Below, one piece after another: positions 24,002 to 31,285 of a stretch of DNA of 64,000 bases; position 1 is the first letter of the stretch; every line of letters begins with the position of its first letter. The notes below the pieces were generated by a model. The model was not told the origin of the DNA, did not search any database, and saw only the letters and a program-made list of their open reading frames with translations. The DNA is from an uncultured Verrucomicrobiales bacterium (GTDB lineage Bacteria; Verrucomicrobiota; Verrucomicrobiia; Verrucomicrobiales; Akkermansiaceae). The translations under genes and the position numbers were made by a program. Location of the stretch: contig CALGJQ010000044.1 of NCBI GenBank assembly GCA_937928545.1, positions 29,522 to 93,521 of the forward strand, read 5' to 3'.

Positions 24002-25642
24002 ATGATTGAATACCCAAGAAATCGTCAACAAACTATCCCTGAGAGCTCTGTAAAAATCGTCGGATTGGGCGGTGCGGGCAGTAATATGCTGGATCGAGTG
24101 GCCTTAGATGGGATCGAAGGAGCCGAGCTTTTGTCGCTCAATACGGACGTTCGCACACTTGCGAGCACGGTGGCGGGGGAGAAAATCCAGCTGGGTCGAA
24201 ACCTCACCAAGGGACTGGGAGCTGGAGGTGATCCTGATTTGGGTGAAAACGCGATTTTAGAGGCGGAAGATGAGATTCGCGATTCTTTGCGTGATCGCCA
24301 GATTGTATTTCTCTGCGTCGGTTTAGGGGGCGGAACGGGATCGGGCGCAGCGCCGGTTTTGGTTCGTCTGGCTCGTGAGGCCGGAGCTTTTGTGGTGGTT
24401 TTCGCGACCATGCCATTCGCCTTTGAGGGAGGACGTCGTCGTCTGCAAGCGGAGGAGTCCTTGAATCAATTGGCGGTGCTTTCGAATGCCTTGGTCACTT
24501 TTGACAATGGCCGGATGGGTGAGTTGGTGCTTCCGAAGCAGGGAGTTCACGAGGCCTTTTCGGCGGCGGATCGGATGATTTCTGATAGTATCACGGCGGT
24601 CGCTCGCTTGGTCTTGCGCCCTGGTTTGATCAATGTGGGGCTCGATGAGCTGATGGCGGCCTTGAAGACCAATCGTTCGCGTTGTCTCTTTGGTTCAGGC
24701 ATGGGACGTGGTGAGAATCGCGCGCAGTCTGCTTTGAAGGCAGCCCTGAATAGTCCGCTGCTTGATCGAGGGTCTCTTTTGGAAGATGCCACGACGGTAT
24801 TGGTGCACGTTTGCGGAGGTGATGATATGACTCTTTATGAAGTCGAGTTGCTGATGCAGGGGCTCACGAAATTTATCCCCGATGAAGCTCATCTTCTCTT
24901 TGGCGCGGCGACGGATTCGAACATGAAAGATGCCCTTAGCGTGACTGTCATTAGTGCGCTTCCTGAGGAACGTCTTCAAACGGTCCCGGTCTATGCCGAT
25001 CCGGACGAAACTGAAGTGATCGAGATCGATGGCTTGGAGGAAGAGTTGGCCGCGGAAGCAGCGAAGGCTGAAAAGAAGCCAAAGAAAGCTGACAAAAAGA
25101 AAGAAAAGGAGGAGCCGGAGCCAGAGGAGGTAAAGGAAGAGAAGAAAGAAAAAGAGAAGGCGAAGAAAGAGGAGCCAAAAGAAGAAGAGAAAGAGAAAGA
25201 GAAAGAGAAAGAGAAAGAGGTAGATGAGGAAGAGGTAGAAGAGGTAGAAGAGGTAGAAGAGGTAGAAGAGGTAGAAGAATCAAAGGGCCTAGAAGATGAG
25301 GTCGAAGAAGAAGAGGAGGAGAAGATCGAGGAGTTTGAAATTGAAGAAGTTCCAGATCAAGAAGAGGAAGATTTTTCCATCAACGAGGAAGAAATCGATG
25401 ACTTCGCCGCTCCGGAGCCTATTGCGAAGAAAAAGACGAAGATTCCTGAGCCTAAGTCAAAGCCCGAACCTGAACCTGAACCCGATTTGCCAGAACCGAA
25501 GAAGAAGTCGGGGAACCAAGGGGAGTTGTTGCTCGATGGTGCTCCGAAAGGACGGTTTGATGGCGAGAAGCCGAATACCGCGAAGGATGGCGAGGATCTC
25601 GATATCCCACCTTACCTCCGCAAGAAGAAGCGCCGGCGCTAG
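24002..25642 (+). CDS. ftsZ: Cell-division GTPase FtsZ with a long acidic/basic linker
   Basis: Tubulin-like GTPase forming the division ring. 546 residues against about 380-400 usual. GTP-binding motifs IVGLGGAGSNM (residues 19-29) and GGGTGSGAAP (109-118) are intact. The T7 synergy loop, normally NxDxxD, reads NVGLDE (211-216), so both catalytic acids are shifted or changed. Residues about 340-525 are an E/K/V/P-rich linker containing short tandem repeats, then a normal C-terminal peptide DIPPYLRKKKRRR. Stands alone, without ftsA or ftsQ, between the envelope run and ribF. Confidence 0.95.
   Translation: MIEYPRNRQQTIPESSVKIVGLGGAGSNMLDRVALDGIEGAELLSLNTDVRTLASTVAGEKIQLGRNLTKGLGAGGDPDLGENAILEAEDEIRDSLRDRQIVFLCVGLGGGTGSGAAPVLVRLAREAGAFVVVFATMPFAFEGGRRRLQAEESLNQLAVLSNALVTFDNGRMGELVLPKQGVHEAFSAADRMISDSITAVARLVLRPGLINVGLDELMAALKTNRSRCLFGSGMGRGENRAQSALKAALNSPLLDRGSLLEDATTVLVHVCGGDDMTLYEVELLMQGLTKFIPDEAHLLFGAATDSNMKDALSVTVISALPEERLQTVPVYADPDETEVIEIDGLEEELAAEAAKAEKKPKKADKKKEKEEPEPEEVKEEKKEKEKAKKEEPKEEEKEKEKEKEKEVDEEEVEEVEEVEEVEEVEESKGLEDEVEEEEEEKIEEFEIEEVPDQEEEDFSINEEEIDDFAAPEPIAKKKTKIPEPKSKPEPEPEPDLPEPKKKSGNQGELLLDGAPKGRFDGEKPNTAKDGEDLDIPPYLRKKKRRR
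25185..25282 (+). repeat. Microsatellite-like tandem repeats inside ftsZ
   Basis: GAGAAA-type hexamers (about 25187-25218) followed by a nine-base unit GAAGAGGTA repeated about five times (about 25227-25275). In frame they encode EKEKEKE and EEVEEVEEV within the FtsZ linker. Units of 6 and 9 bases keep the frame on slippage, so linker length can vary between strains without loss of the C-terminal peptide. Confidence 0.85.
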
Positions 25643-25769
25643 CGCTTTGAAAACCTTAAAATGACGAATGTCTTCGACCGTTCATTCGAAATGACGGCGT
25701 TGGCATCCTTTTGGAGAATCCCGATTCACTGAAAGGCTTCCGCCTTGTTCTTCCGAAGCACTAGTTCAA

Positions 25770-26696
25770 TTGACAGAGCCGAGGCAATTGGCCTTGATCA
25801 GCGGCGTGCAGGTTTTTGAGAGTTTGGAATCGTTCGCGGAAGCGGGTCTTTCGTGTGGTCTTGCGCTCGGGGTTTTTGATGGAGTGCATTTGGGGCATCA
25901 AGCGGTGATCGATGCGGCACGAGGGGTGGGCCAAGTGGGTGTGCTCACTTTTGATCCTCATCCGGTTCAGGTCTTAGCTCCTGATCGAGCTCCGCGACGG
26001 ATTCTGGCAAGCTTGGATCATCAGAAAAAAATTCTCGCTGAACTCGGAGTGGATTTCATGGTGGTCATGAATTTCACGAAAGAATTTGCCGCGCGCGAAA
26101 GCCGAGATTTTGCCGACGAGCTATTTGCGACTGGAGTGAAGAGATTGGCAGCAGGCGAAGATTGGAGTTTTGGAAAAGGGCGAGCGGGAAACATGACTTG
26201 TTTGGCCGAATGGGGGAGCGAAGCTGGGGTCGAGGTTGTGGCCGTCGAGGCGGTGGAGCTGGGAGGTGAGCGGATTAGTAGCACCCGGATTCGAAAGTGT
26301 CTTCAGGATGGTGATTTAGAAGAGGCGGCGGAGATGCTCGGGCGGCCCTATTCGGTTTTTGGGAAAGTGCGCAAAGGCCGTCAGCTCGGACGAACAATCG
26401 GTTTTCCGACGGCCAATGTCGTGGTGGGAGAAGAGCAACTTCCTCCCAATGGTGTTTACGTGATCGAAGGGAATGGAATCCCTGGTGTGGCCAATATTGG
26501 CACGCGACCCACGGTTGATGATTCCATGGAGCGCTCGCTCGAGGTGCATCTTTTCTCCGACGAAATCCCGATGGAGTATGATTGGGATTTGGAAGTGGGC
26601 TTCCTAAAAAAGATCCGCGAGGAGAAGAAATTTGGTGGAGTGGAGGAGTTGAAAGAACAGATTGCAAAGGACGTGGAATTTGCCCGAAAAGGCTAA
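25770..26696 (+). CDS. ribF: Bifunctional riboflavin kinase / FMN adenylyltransferase
   Basis: Converts riboflavin to FMN and FAD. 308 residues. N-terminal nucleotidyltransferase: LGVFDGVHLGHQ (HxGH-type motif), TFDPHPVQVL, GEDWSFGKGRAGN and ISSTRIRKCL. C-terminal kinase: KVRKGRQLGRTIGFPTANV with the GFPTAN signature, ANIGTRPTV and SLEVHLF. Start appears to be TTG at 25770, since no ATG or GTG occurs early in frame. 128 bp after ftsZ. Confidence 0.96.
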   Translation: MTEPRQLALISGVQVFESLESFAEAGLSCGLALGVFDGVHLGHQAVIDAARGVGQVGVLTFDPHPVQVLAPDRAPRRILASLDHQKKILAELGVDFMVVMNFTKEFAARESRDFADELFATGVKRLAAGEDWSFGKGRAGNMTCLAEWGSEAGVEVVAVEAVELGGERISSTRIRKCLQDGDLEEAAEMLGRPYSVFGKVRKGRQLGRTIGFPTANVVVGEEQLPPNGVYVIEGNGIPGVANIGTRPTVDDSMERSLEVHLFSDEIPMEYDWDLEVGFLKKIREEKKFGGVEELKEQIAKDVEFARKG

Positions 26697-26777
26697 AGTT
26701 GTTCGACAGATTCCATTTGCCTTTTCCGGTGGTCATGGCTAAGGCAAGCCTCTCCGCCGTCGCGCGGACTTATTGCC

Positions 26778-28211
26778 ATGGAAAAGAAAAGTGATTTCGG
26801 ACTGATCGGTCTGGCCGTGATGGGCCAGAACCTCGTGCTCAATGTAGAAAGCCGCGGCTTTCAAGTTTCTGTCTATAACCGGACGACTTCTAAGATGACT
26901 GAGTTCATCGAAGAGAACCCTGGGAAGCAGCTCGTTGGGGAAGAAACTCTTGAGGGCTTCGTCCAGTCCCTCGCCGTTCCTCGTAAGATTCAGATCATGG
27001 TTCAGGCGGGTGCGCCGGTTGATTATGTGATTAAGGACCTCATGCCTCTTCTCGATCCCGGTGATATTATCATCGATGGTGGTAATTCTCTCTACACTGA
27101 CACCGAGCGGCGCGACAAGTATGTTGGCGAAGCTGGTTTCCGTTTCATCGGAGCGGGTGTTTCCGGTGGTGAAGAAGGCGCGCTCAAAGGCCCATCCATC
27201 ATGCCCGGCGGACCTGAGTCCACTTGGGAGATCATGCAGCCGATTTTCGAATCCATTTCCGCCAAAGTTGATGGCGAGCCTTGCGTGGTTCACATCGGTG
27301 AAGGTGGCGCCGGTCACTTCGTGAAGATGGTTCACAATGGCATCGAGTATGGCGACATGCAGCTCATCTGTGAGGCTTACAATATTTTCAAAGCGGCTGG
27401 TTTCTCTAATGAGGAGCAGGCTGAGATTTTCGCTGACTGGAATGCAGGAGACCTTGAGTCCTTCCTCATCGAAATTACCGCAAACATCCTCAAGCAAAAG
27501 GACCCTGAGACTGGCAAGGACATCGTCGATCTCATCGTCGACAAGGCAGGTCAGAAAGGCACCGGACGCTGGACTGTCATGGGCTCGGTTGAGCAGGCCG
27601 TTCCTTTCTCAACGATCGCGGGATCGGTTGAAGCACGCATCCTTTCCTCGATGCGCGATCAGCGTAAGATTGCTTCTGGCATCCTCAAGGGACCAAGCAA
27701 CTGGGACTTCAATCTCGAGATGAGCAAGGAAGACCTTGTGAAGAAAGTGCGCAACGCGCTCTATGCTTCCAAGATCGTTTCCTACGCTCAAGGCCTCGAC
27801 CTCATCACGAAGGTTGGCGTTGATAAAGGCTGGGATCTCCAGCTTGGTGAGATCGCCAAGATCTGGCGTGGTGGCTGCATTATCCGTGCTCGTTTCCTCA
27901 ACCGGATCACTGAGGCTTATACTGCCGCCACTCCTCCGACCAACCTCATGCTTTCACCCTTCTTCACTGAGATTCTCAATGAAGGTCAGCAAGACTGGCG
28001 TGAAGTGGTTGCCCTCGCAGCGACTAACGGCATCCCGGTTCCAAGTTTCGGCGGATCACTCGCCTACTACGACGCCTACCGCGCCGAGCGACTTCCTGCG
28101 AACCTTCTCCAAGCGCAACGCGACTTCTTCGGAGCTCACACCTACGAGCGCATCGACAAGCCAGAAGGTGAGTTCTTCCACACTGAAGACTGGCCTGAGT
28201 TGATGGGTTAA
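26778..28211 (+). CDS. gnd: 6-phosphogluconate dehydrogenase, decarboxylating
   Basis: Oxidative pentose-phosphate step giving ribulose 5-phosphate, CO2 and NADPH. 477 residues. Rossmann motif GLIGLAVMGQNLVLN, NRTTSK as in NADP-preferring enzymes, catalytic GAGVSGGEEGALKGPSIMPGG, HIGEGGAGHFVKMVHNGIEYGDMQ (Lys and Asn of the signature) and a C-terminal tail in THTYERIDKP. Codon use is more C-ending than most neighbours, consistent with higher expression. A lactonase-family gene that could feed this pathway is at 41627. Confidence 0.98.
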   Translation: MEKKSDFGLIGLAVMGQNLVLNVESRGFQVSVYNRTTSKMTEFIEENPGKQLVGEETLEGFVQSLAVPRKIQIMVQAGAPVDYVIKDLMPLLDPGDIIIDGGNSLYTDTERRDKYVGEAGFRFIGAGVSGGEEGALKGPSIMPGGPESTWEIMQPIFESISAKVDGEPCVVHIGEGGAGHFVKMVHNGIEYGDMQLICEAYNIFKAAGFSNEEQAEIFADWNAGDLESFLIEITANILKQKDPETGKDIVDLIVDKAGQKGTGRWTVMGSVEQAVPFSTIAGSVEARILSSMRDQRKIASGILKGPSNWDFNLEMSKEDLVKKVRNALYASKIVSYAQGLDLITKVGVDKGWDLQLGEIAKIWRGGCIIRARFLNRITEAYTAATPPTNLMLSPFFTEILNEGQQDWREVVALAATNGIPVPSFGGSLAYYDAYRAERLPANLLQAQRDFFGAHTYERIDKPEGEFFHTEDWPELMG

Positions 28212-28233
28212 AACTCATTGCGATCCTTCAAAG

Positions 28234-28259
28234 ACGACCTCGTAAGAGGTCGTTTTTTT
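28234..28259. terminator. Rho-independent terminator after gnd
   Basis: Perfect stem ACGACCTC-GTAA-GAGGTCGT (28234-28241, 28246-28253) followed by seven T. Ends gnd; the convergent ATPase gene ends two bases beyond. Confidence 0.93.
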
Positions 28260-28261
28260 GG

Positions 28262-29467
28262 TTATATCGCGAGCTGATCGAGGAGCGGACTCAGATTTGT
28301 CCACGGAAGAACCCTGCCTTGGCTTCGCTTTTGCTCGTCCTTTCCAGCGTAGACAACCCAAGGATGGAGCTTGGTATGAGTGAGCTGATTTTGCCAATAG
28401 TTCAGGCCCGAGAAAAAGTCAGGATTGATGGTGGCTCCCGATTTGACCTCGACGGCATGGATTTGATCCAAGCCATGCTCGATCACGGCATCGATCTCGT
28501 TTCCCTGTTTATTACGGAGAAAATAAAGCCCTGGCTTTTCTCCCGCATGACATTGGGCTTTCAGGAGTTCGGTCATGACCCAGTTTTCAAAAAGAGCTCC
28601 ACGCTGGGGATGCGAGGTCAGATGACCTTCTTCGCGGACGCCGATCAACCACGCTGCTAAACCCGGATCACAGAAGTAGAGCTTGGGGCTTTTAATCACC
28701 CGCTTTGAAATGTTCCGTGACCACGGTGAGACGAGGAAAATCAAGTGACTCGCTTGCAAGACCGTGAGCCAGCTCTGCGCTGTCACTCGGGTGATTCCGG
28801 CATCGTTTGCCAGCGAACTCACATTCAAGAGTTGTCCGCAGCGCCCTGCACATAGCTGCACGAAGCGTTGGAAAGCGGCCATATCAACCACGTTGAGAAT
28901 CTCACGGACATCGCGTTCCAAATAGGTCGCCACGTAGTTTTGTAACCAAACGTTAGCTGGGATATTACGATCATAGATCGGTGGGAAGAGTCCTCGGTAG
29001 AGAAGTTCATCCACGCTTTCGGGCGCTTTTTCGGTATTTTGAAGTTCAGTCAGTGAAAAGGGAAGAAGGGTCAGTAACGCCGTCCTTCCGGCCAAACTCT
29101 GAGTGATCGATTCGATCAGCTGAAACTGACTTGATCCCGTTAGAATGTAGCGGCCAGTTTCCCGTCCGGCATCCACCACGCCTTGGAGATAGGAGAAAAG
29201 TTCTGGGGCTCTTTGAACTTCATCCAAAATCGTACCGCCTTCAGTCTGAGCTAGAAAACCTCGCGGGTCGTTCGTTGCAAATTCACGGATATCAGGATCT
29301 TCGAGCGAAAAGTATTTATATTCCGGGCGCAGAAGCTTTGCCAAAGTTGTTTTTCCTGATTGCCGAGGCCCCGTAATCGTTAAAATCGGGAATTCGCCAA
29401 GCCGCTTCTCTGCGATTGGGAGAATCGCACGCGGCACTGGATGAGGAGGTAACCCGAGTTGAGGCAT
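28262..29467 (-). CDS. AAA+ ATPase with DUF4143 domain, copy 1
   Basis: 401 residues. N-terminal AAA_14-type ATPase: ILTITGPRQSGKTTLAK (Walker A), GGTILDEVQRAPELFSYLQ (Walker B), ILTGSSQFQLIESITQSLAGR (sensor). C-terminal DUF4143 domain with FCDPGLAAWL and the PD-(D/E)xK-like NKQGNEIDAVIEHG / HAVEVKSG. These proteins are common in variable copy number and their role is unsettled, possibly nuclease or defence related. A promoter with overlapping palindrome lies directly upstream. Paralogue at 29515. Confidence 0.9.
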   Translation of the reverse strand: MPQLGLPPHPVPRAILPIAEKRLGEFPILTITGPRQSGKTTLAKLLRPEYKYFSLEDPDIREFATNDPRGFLAQTEGGTILDEVQRAPELFSYLQGVVDAGRETGRYILTGSSQFQLIESITQSLAGRTALLTLLPFSLTELQNTEKAPESVDELLYRGLFPPIYDRNIPANVWLQNYVATYLERDVREILNVVDMAAFQRFVQLCAGRCGQLLNVSSLANDAGITRVTAQSWLTVLQASHLIFLVSPWSRNISKRVIKSPKLYFCDPGLAAWLIGVREEGHLTSHPQRGALFENWVMTELLKAQCHAGEKPGLYFLRNKQGNEIDAVIEHGLDQIHAVEVKSGATINPDFFSGLNYWQNQLTHTKLHPWVVYAGKDEQKRSQGRVLPWTNLSPLLDQLAI

Positions 29468-29501
29468 GACTAATTGTATAGTGAGATATACAATCAGTCA
29501 A
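29468..29501 (-). promoter_or_regulatory. Promoter with palindromic operator; likely leaderless transcript
   Basis: Reading leftward: -35 TTGACT (29501-29496), 17-bp spacer, -10 TACAAT (29478-29473), then only five bases before the ATG at 29467, so the transcript would begin at or near the start codon. The perfect inverted repeat ATTGTATA-N6-TATACAAT (29473-29494) spans spacer and -10, the usual place for a repressor site. Confidence 0.6.
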
Positions 29502-29514
29502 GAAATCGACGCTT

Positions 29515-30678
29515 TCAGTAGCTCAGATCGAACTCTGGGAGGTCGATGAGCGGAAGGGCGGTCATTTTTTCGTTGAGGGGGTATTGTTTTTGGCCGGGGT
29601 AGACGACGTAGAGGTGGTCGAGTTTTAGGTCGGCGGAGGTGGTGTGCATCGACTTGGTGGTTTTTGGGGCATCGGTGCATTTAAATTCGAAGCCGTAGCG
29701 TTTGCCTTGGTGGGTGAGGAAGAGGTCGAGCTCGGCGCCGTTTTGGGTGGCGTAGAAGTAGGCGTTTTGGTCACCGAATTTGGTGAGAATTTGCTCGAGG
29801 GCGAAGCCTTCCCAACTGGCTCCGTAGCGAGGGTGGGTGTGGAGTTGATGGTGGCTTTGGATGCCGAGTAGGTGGTGGAGGATACCGGAGTCGCGGAGGT
29901 AGACTTTGGGGGATTTGACGAGTCGCTTGCCGAGGTTTTCGAACCACGGTGGGAGGACGCGGATCATGAAGGTGCCGGCGAGGAGGTCTCGGTAACGGGT
30001 CACGGTTTTATGGCTGACGTCCATGGAGTTGGCCAGTTCTTGGGCGTTCCAGGTTTGGCCGTGGTAGTGGGCGAGCATTCGCCAGAAGCGGCTGAGGGCC
30101 TCGGGCGCGACTTGGGAGCCGATGCCGGGGATGTCTCGCTCGAGGAAGGTGCGGGTGAAGTTCTCCATCCAGAGTTGCCAGAGTTCCATGTCGGGGGCGA
30201 GGTAGGCTTTTGGGAAGCCACCTTTTAACCAGAGGTCGGATTGATTTTCGGGGCCGGTGGTCTCGAGGGAGAAGCCGCTGACATCGATGAAGGAGATGCG
30301 ACCTGCGAGGGATTCTGAGACGCCTTTGATGAGGTCCCAAGAGGCGGAGCCGAGGAGGAGGAAGCGGGCCTTTCGCTTGGGGTTATCGATGATGGGGCGG
30401 AGGAGGGCGAAGAGCTCGGGGGCGCGCTGGACTTCATCGAGGATGACGAGGCCTTTCTGCTCTGAGAGAATGCGATGGGGATCGGTCGAGAGGGCTTCTC
30501 GGTCAGCGGGGAGTTCTAGGTCGTAAAAGGTGACTTCCTCTTTAATCAAGGCGGCGAAGTCTCTCGCTAAGGTTGTTTTTCCCACTTGCCTTGCTCCAAG
30601 GAGGGCAACAGCAGGGGTGAAGTCGATCCGTTTCTGGATTCCTTCGAGAAGGGTGTTGCGGTTGAGACTTCCAAGCAT
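29515..30678 (-). CDS. AAA+ ATPase with DUF4143 domain, copy 2
   Basis: 387 residues, same architecture as the neighbouring copy but divergent in sequence. Walker A VALLGARQVGKTTLARD, Walker B GLVILDEVQRAPELFALL, sensor FLLLGSASWDLIKGVSESLAGR, then DUF4143 with YLRDSGILHHLLG and the C-terminal NGAELDLFLTHQGKRYGFEFK (ExK-type motif). The strong divergence argues against a recent tandem duplication. A separate promoter lies upstream with repeated operator-like motifs. Confidence 0.9.
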   Translation of the reverse strand: MLGSLNRNTLLEGIQKRIDFTPAVALLGARQVGKTTLARDFAALIKEEVTFYDLELPADREALSTDPHRILSEQKGLVILDEVQRAPELFALLRPIIDNPKRKARFLLLGSASWDLIKGVSESLAGRISFIDVSGFSLETTGPENQSDLWLKGGFPKAYLAPDMELWQLWMENFTRTFLERDIPGIGSQVAPEALSRFWRMLAHYHGQTWNAQELANSMDVSHKTVTRYRDLLAGTFMIRVLPPWFENLGKRLVKSPKVYLRDSGILHHLLGIQSHHQLHTHPRYGASWEGFALEQILTKFGDQNAYFYATQNGAELDLFLTHQGKRYGFEFKCTDAPKTTKSMHTTSADLKLDHLYVVYPGQKQYPLNEKMTALPLIDLPEFDLSY

Positions 30679-30689
30679 ATTGGTCGAGA

Positions 30690-30792
30690 GGTGTCCAAAT
30701 TACTTGGAAATATGGAATTTGTCAATATTCGGGGCTTTTTCTTGGTGAGTTCCATGTAAATCGGGACAATAATGTCCAATTTACTTGAAACT
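30690..30792 (-). promoter_or_regulatory. Promoter and three operator-like motifs upstream of DUF4143 copy 2
   Basis: Leftward promoter: -35 TTGACA (30725-30720), 17-bp spacer, candidate -10 TAATTT (30702-30697). The palindrome TCCAA-N5-TTGGA (30695-30709) overlaps the -10. Similar 18-19 base motifs occur at 30772-30790 (same orientation, exactly 80 bp away, with ACTTGAAA) and inverted at 30750-30770 (TTCCATGTAAATCGGGACA). Three copies in 100 bp suggest binding of a dedicated regulator. Confidence 0.5.
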
Positions 30793-30853
30793 ATTGAAGG
30801 GAAGTCTTGGATTTCTCGTAAGAGGGCGTTTTTCGGCTTCGGCGAAGTGAGTT

Positions 30854-31264
30854 TCAGAGTCCGAGTGCCAGCTTCGCTTTCACGCAGATTTCGATGACTT
30901 CCTCAGCTGAGTATGGGGACTTGGCATCGGAGGCCCAGACGGTGCCGGGCCAGGCGGGGTCATCTTCGGAGCGGCCGACGATGTGGATGTGCATTTGGCG
31001 GACGATGTTGCCGATGCAGGCGACGTTGAGTTTGTCGGGTTGAAAGTGGGAGGAGGCGAAGTCGGAAACTTGGCGGATGAGGAAGGCCACTTCGGCGAAG
31101 TGATCGGCGGGGAGTTGGTGGAGGTCTTCGATGCCTTCTTCGACTTCGGGGACGACAAGGAGCCAAGGGAAAGAGGCATTGTCTTTGAGGAGGACTTGGC
31201 AACGGGCGCTACGTCCGATGAAGTGTGTTCCGGCTTCGAGGCGGGGGTGGAGTGTGAAGGACAT
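30854..31264 (-). CDS. HIT family hydrolase
   Basis: 136 residues, histidine-triad nucleotide hydrolase or transferase. Motif NIVRQMHIHIVGRSEDDPAWPGTVW: the first triad His is Gln (QMHIH), as in a known HIT subgroup with the same DDPAWPGPVW ending. Preceded by WLLVVPEVEEGIEDL, the usual HIT strand. Cytosolic; substrate unknown. Starts 22 bp before the end of the PEP-CTERM membrane protein gene, same strand. Confidence 0.9.
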   Translation of the reverse strand: MSFTLHPRLEAGTHFIGRSARCQVLLKDNASFPWLLVVPEVEEGIEDLHQLPADHFAEVAFLIRQVSDFASSHFQPDKLNVACIGNIVRQMHIHIVGRSEDDPAWPGTVWASDAKSPYSAEEVIEICVKAKLALGL

Positions 31265-31285
31265 TGTTCAGATTGGAGCTATGCG

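Noticed and set aside
25185..25282. Possible CRISPR-like array
   Set aside because: Units are 6 and 9 bases without spacers and lie inside the ftsZ reading frame.
24951..25283. Leu/Pro-rich minus-strand ORF opposite the ftsZ linker
   Set aside because: Shadow of the E/K-rich repeats; composition follows from the complementary strand.
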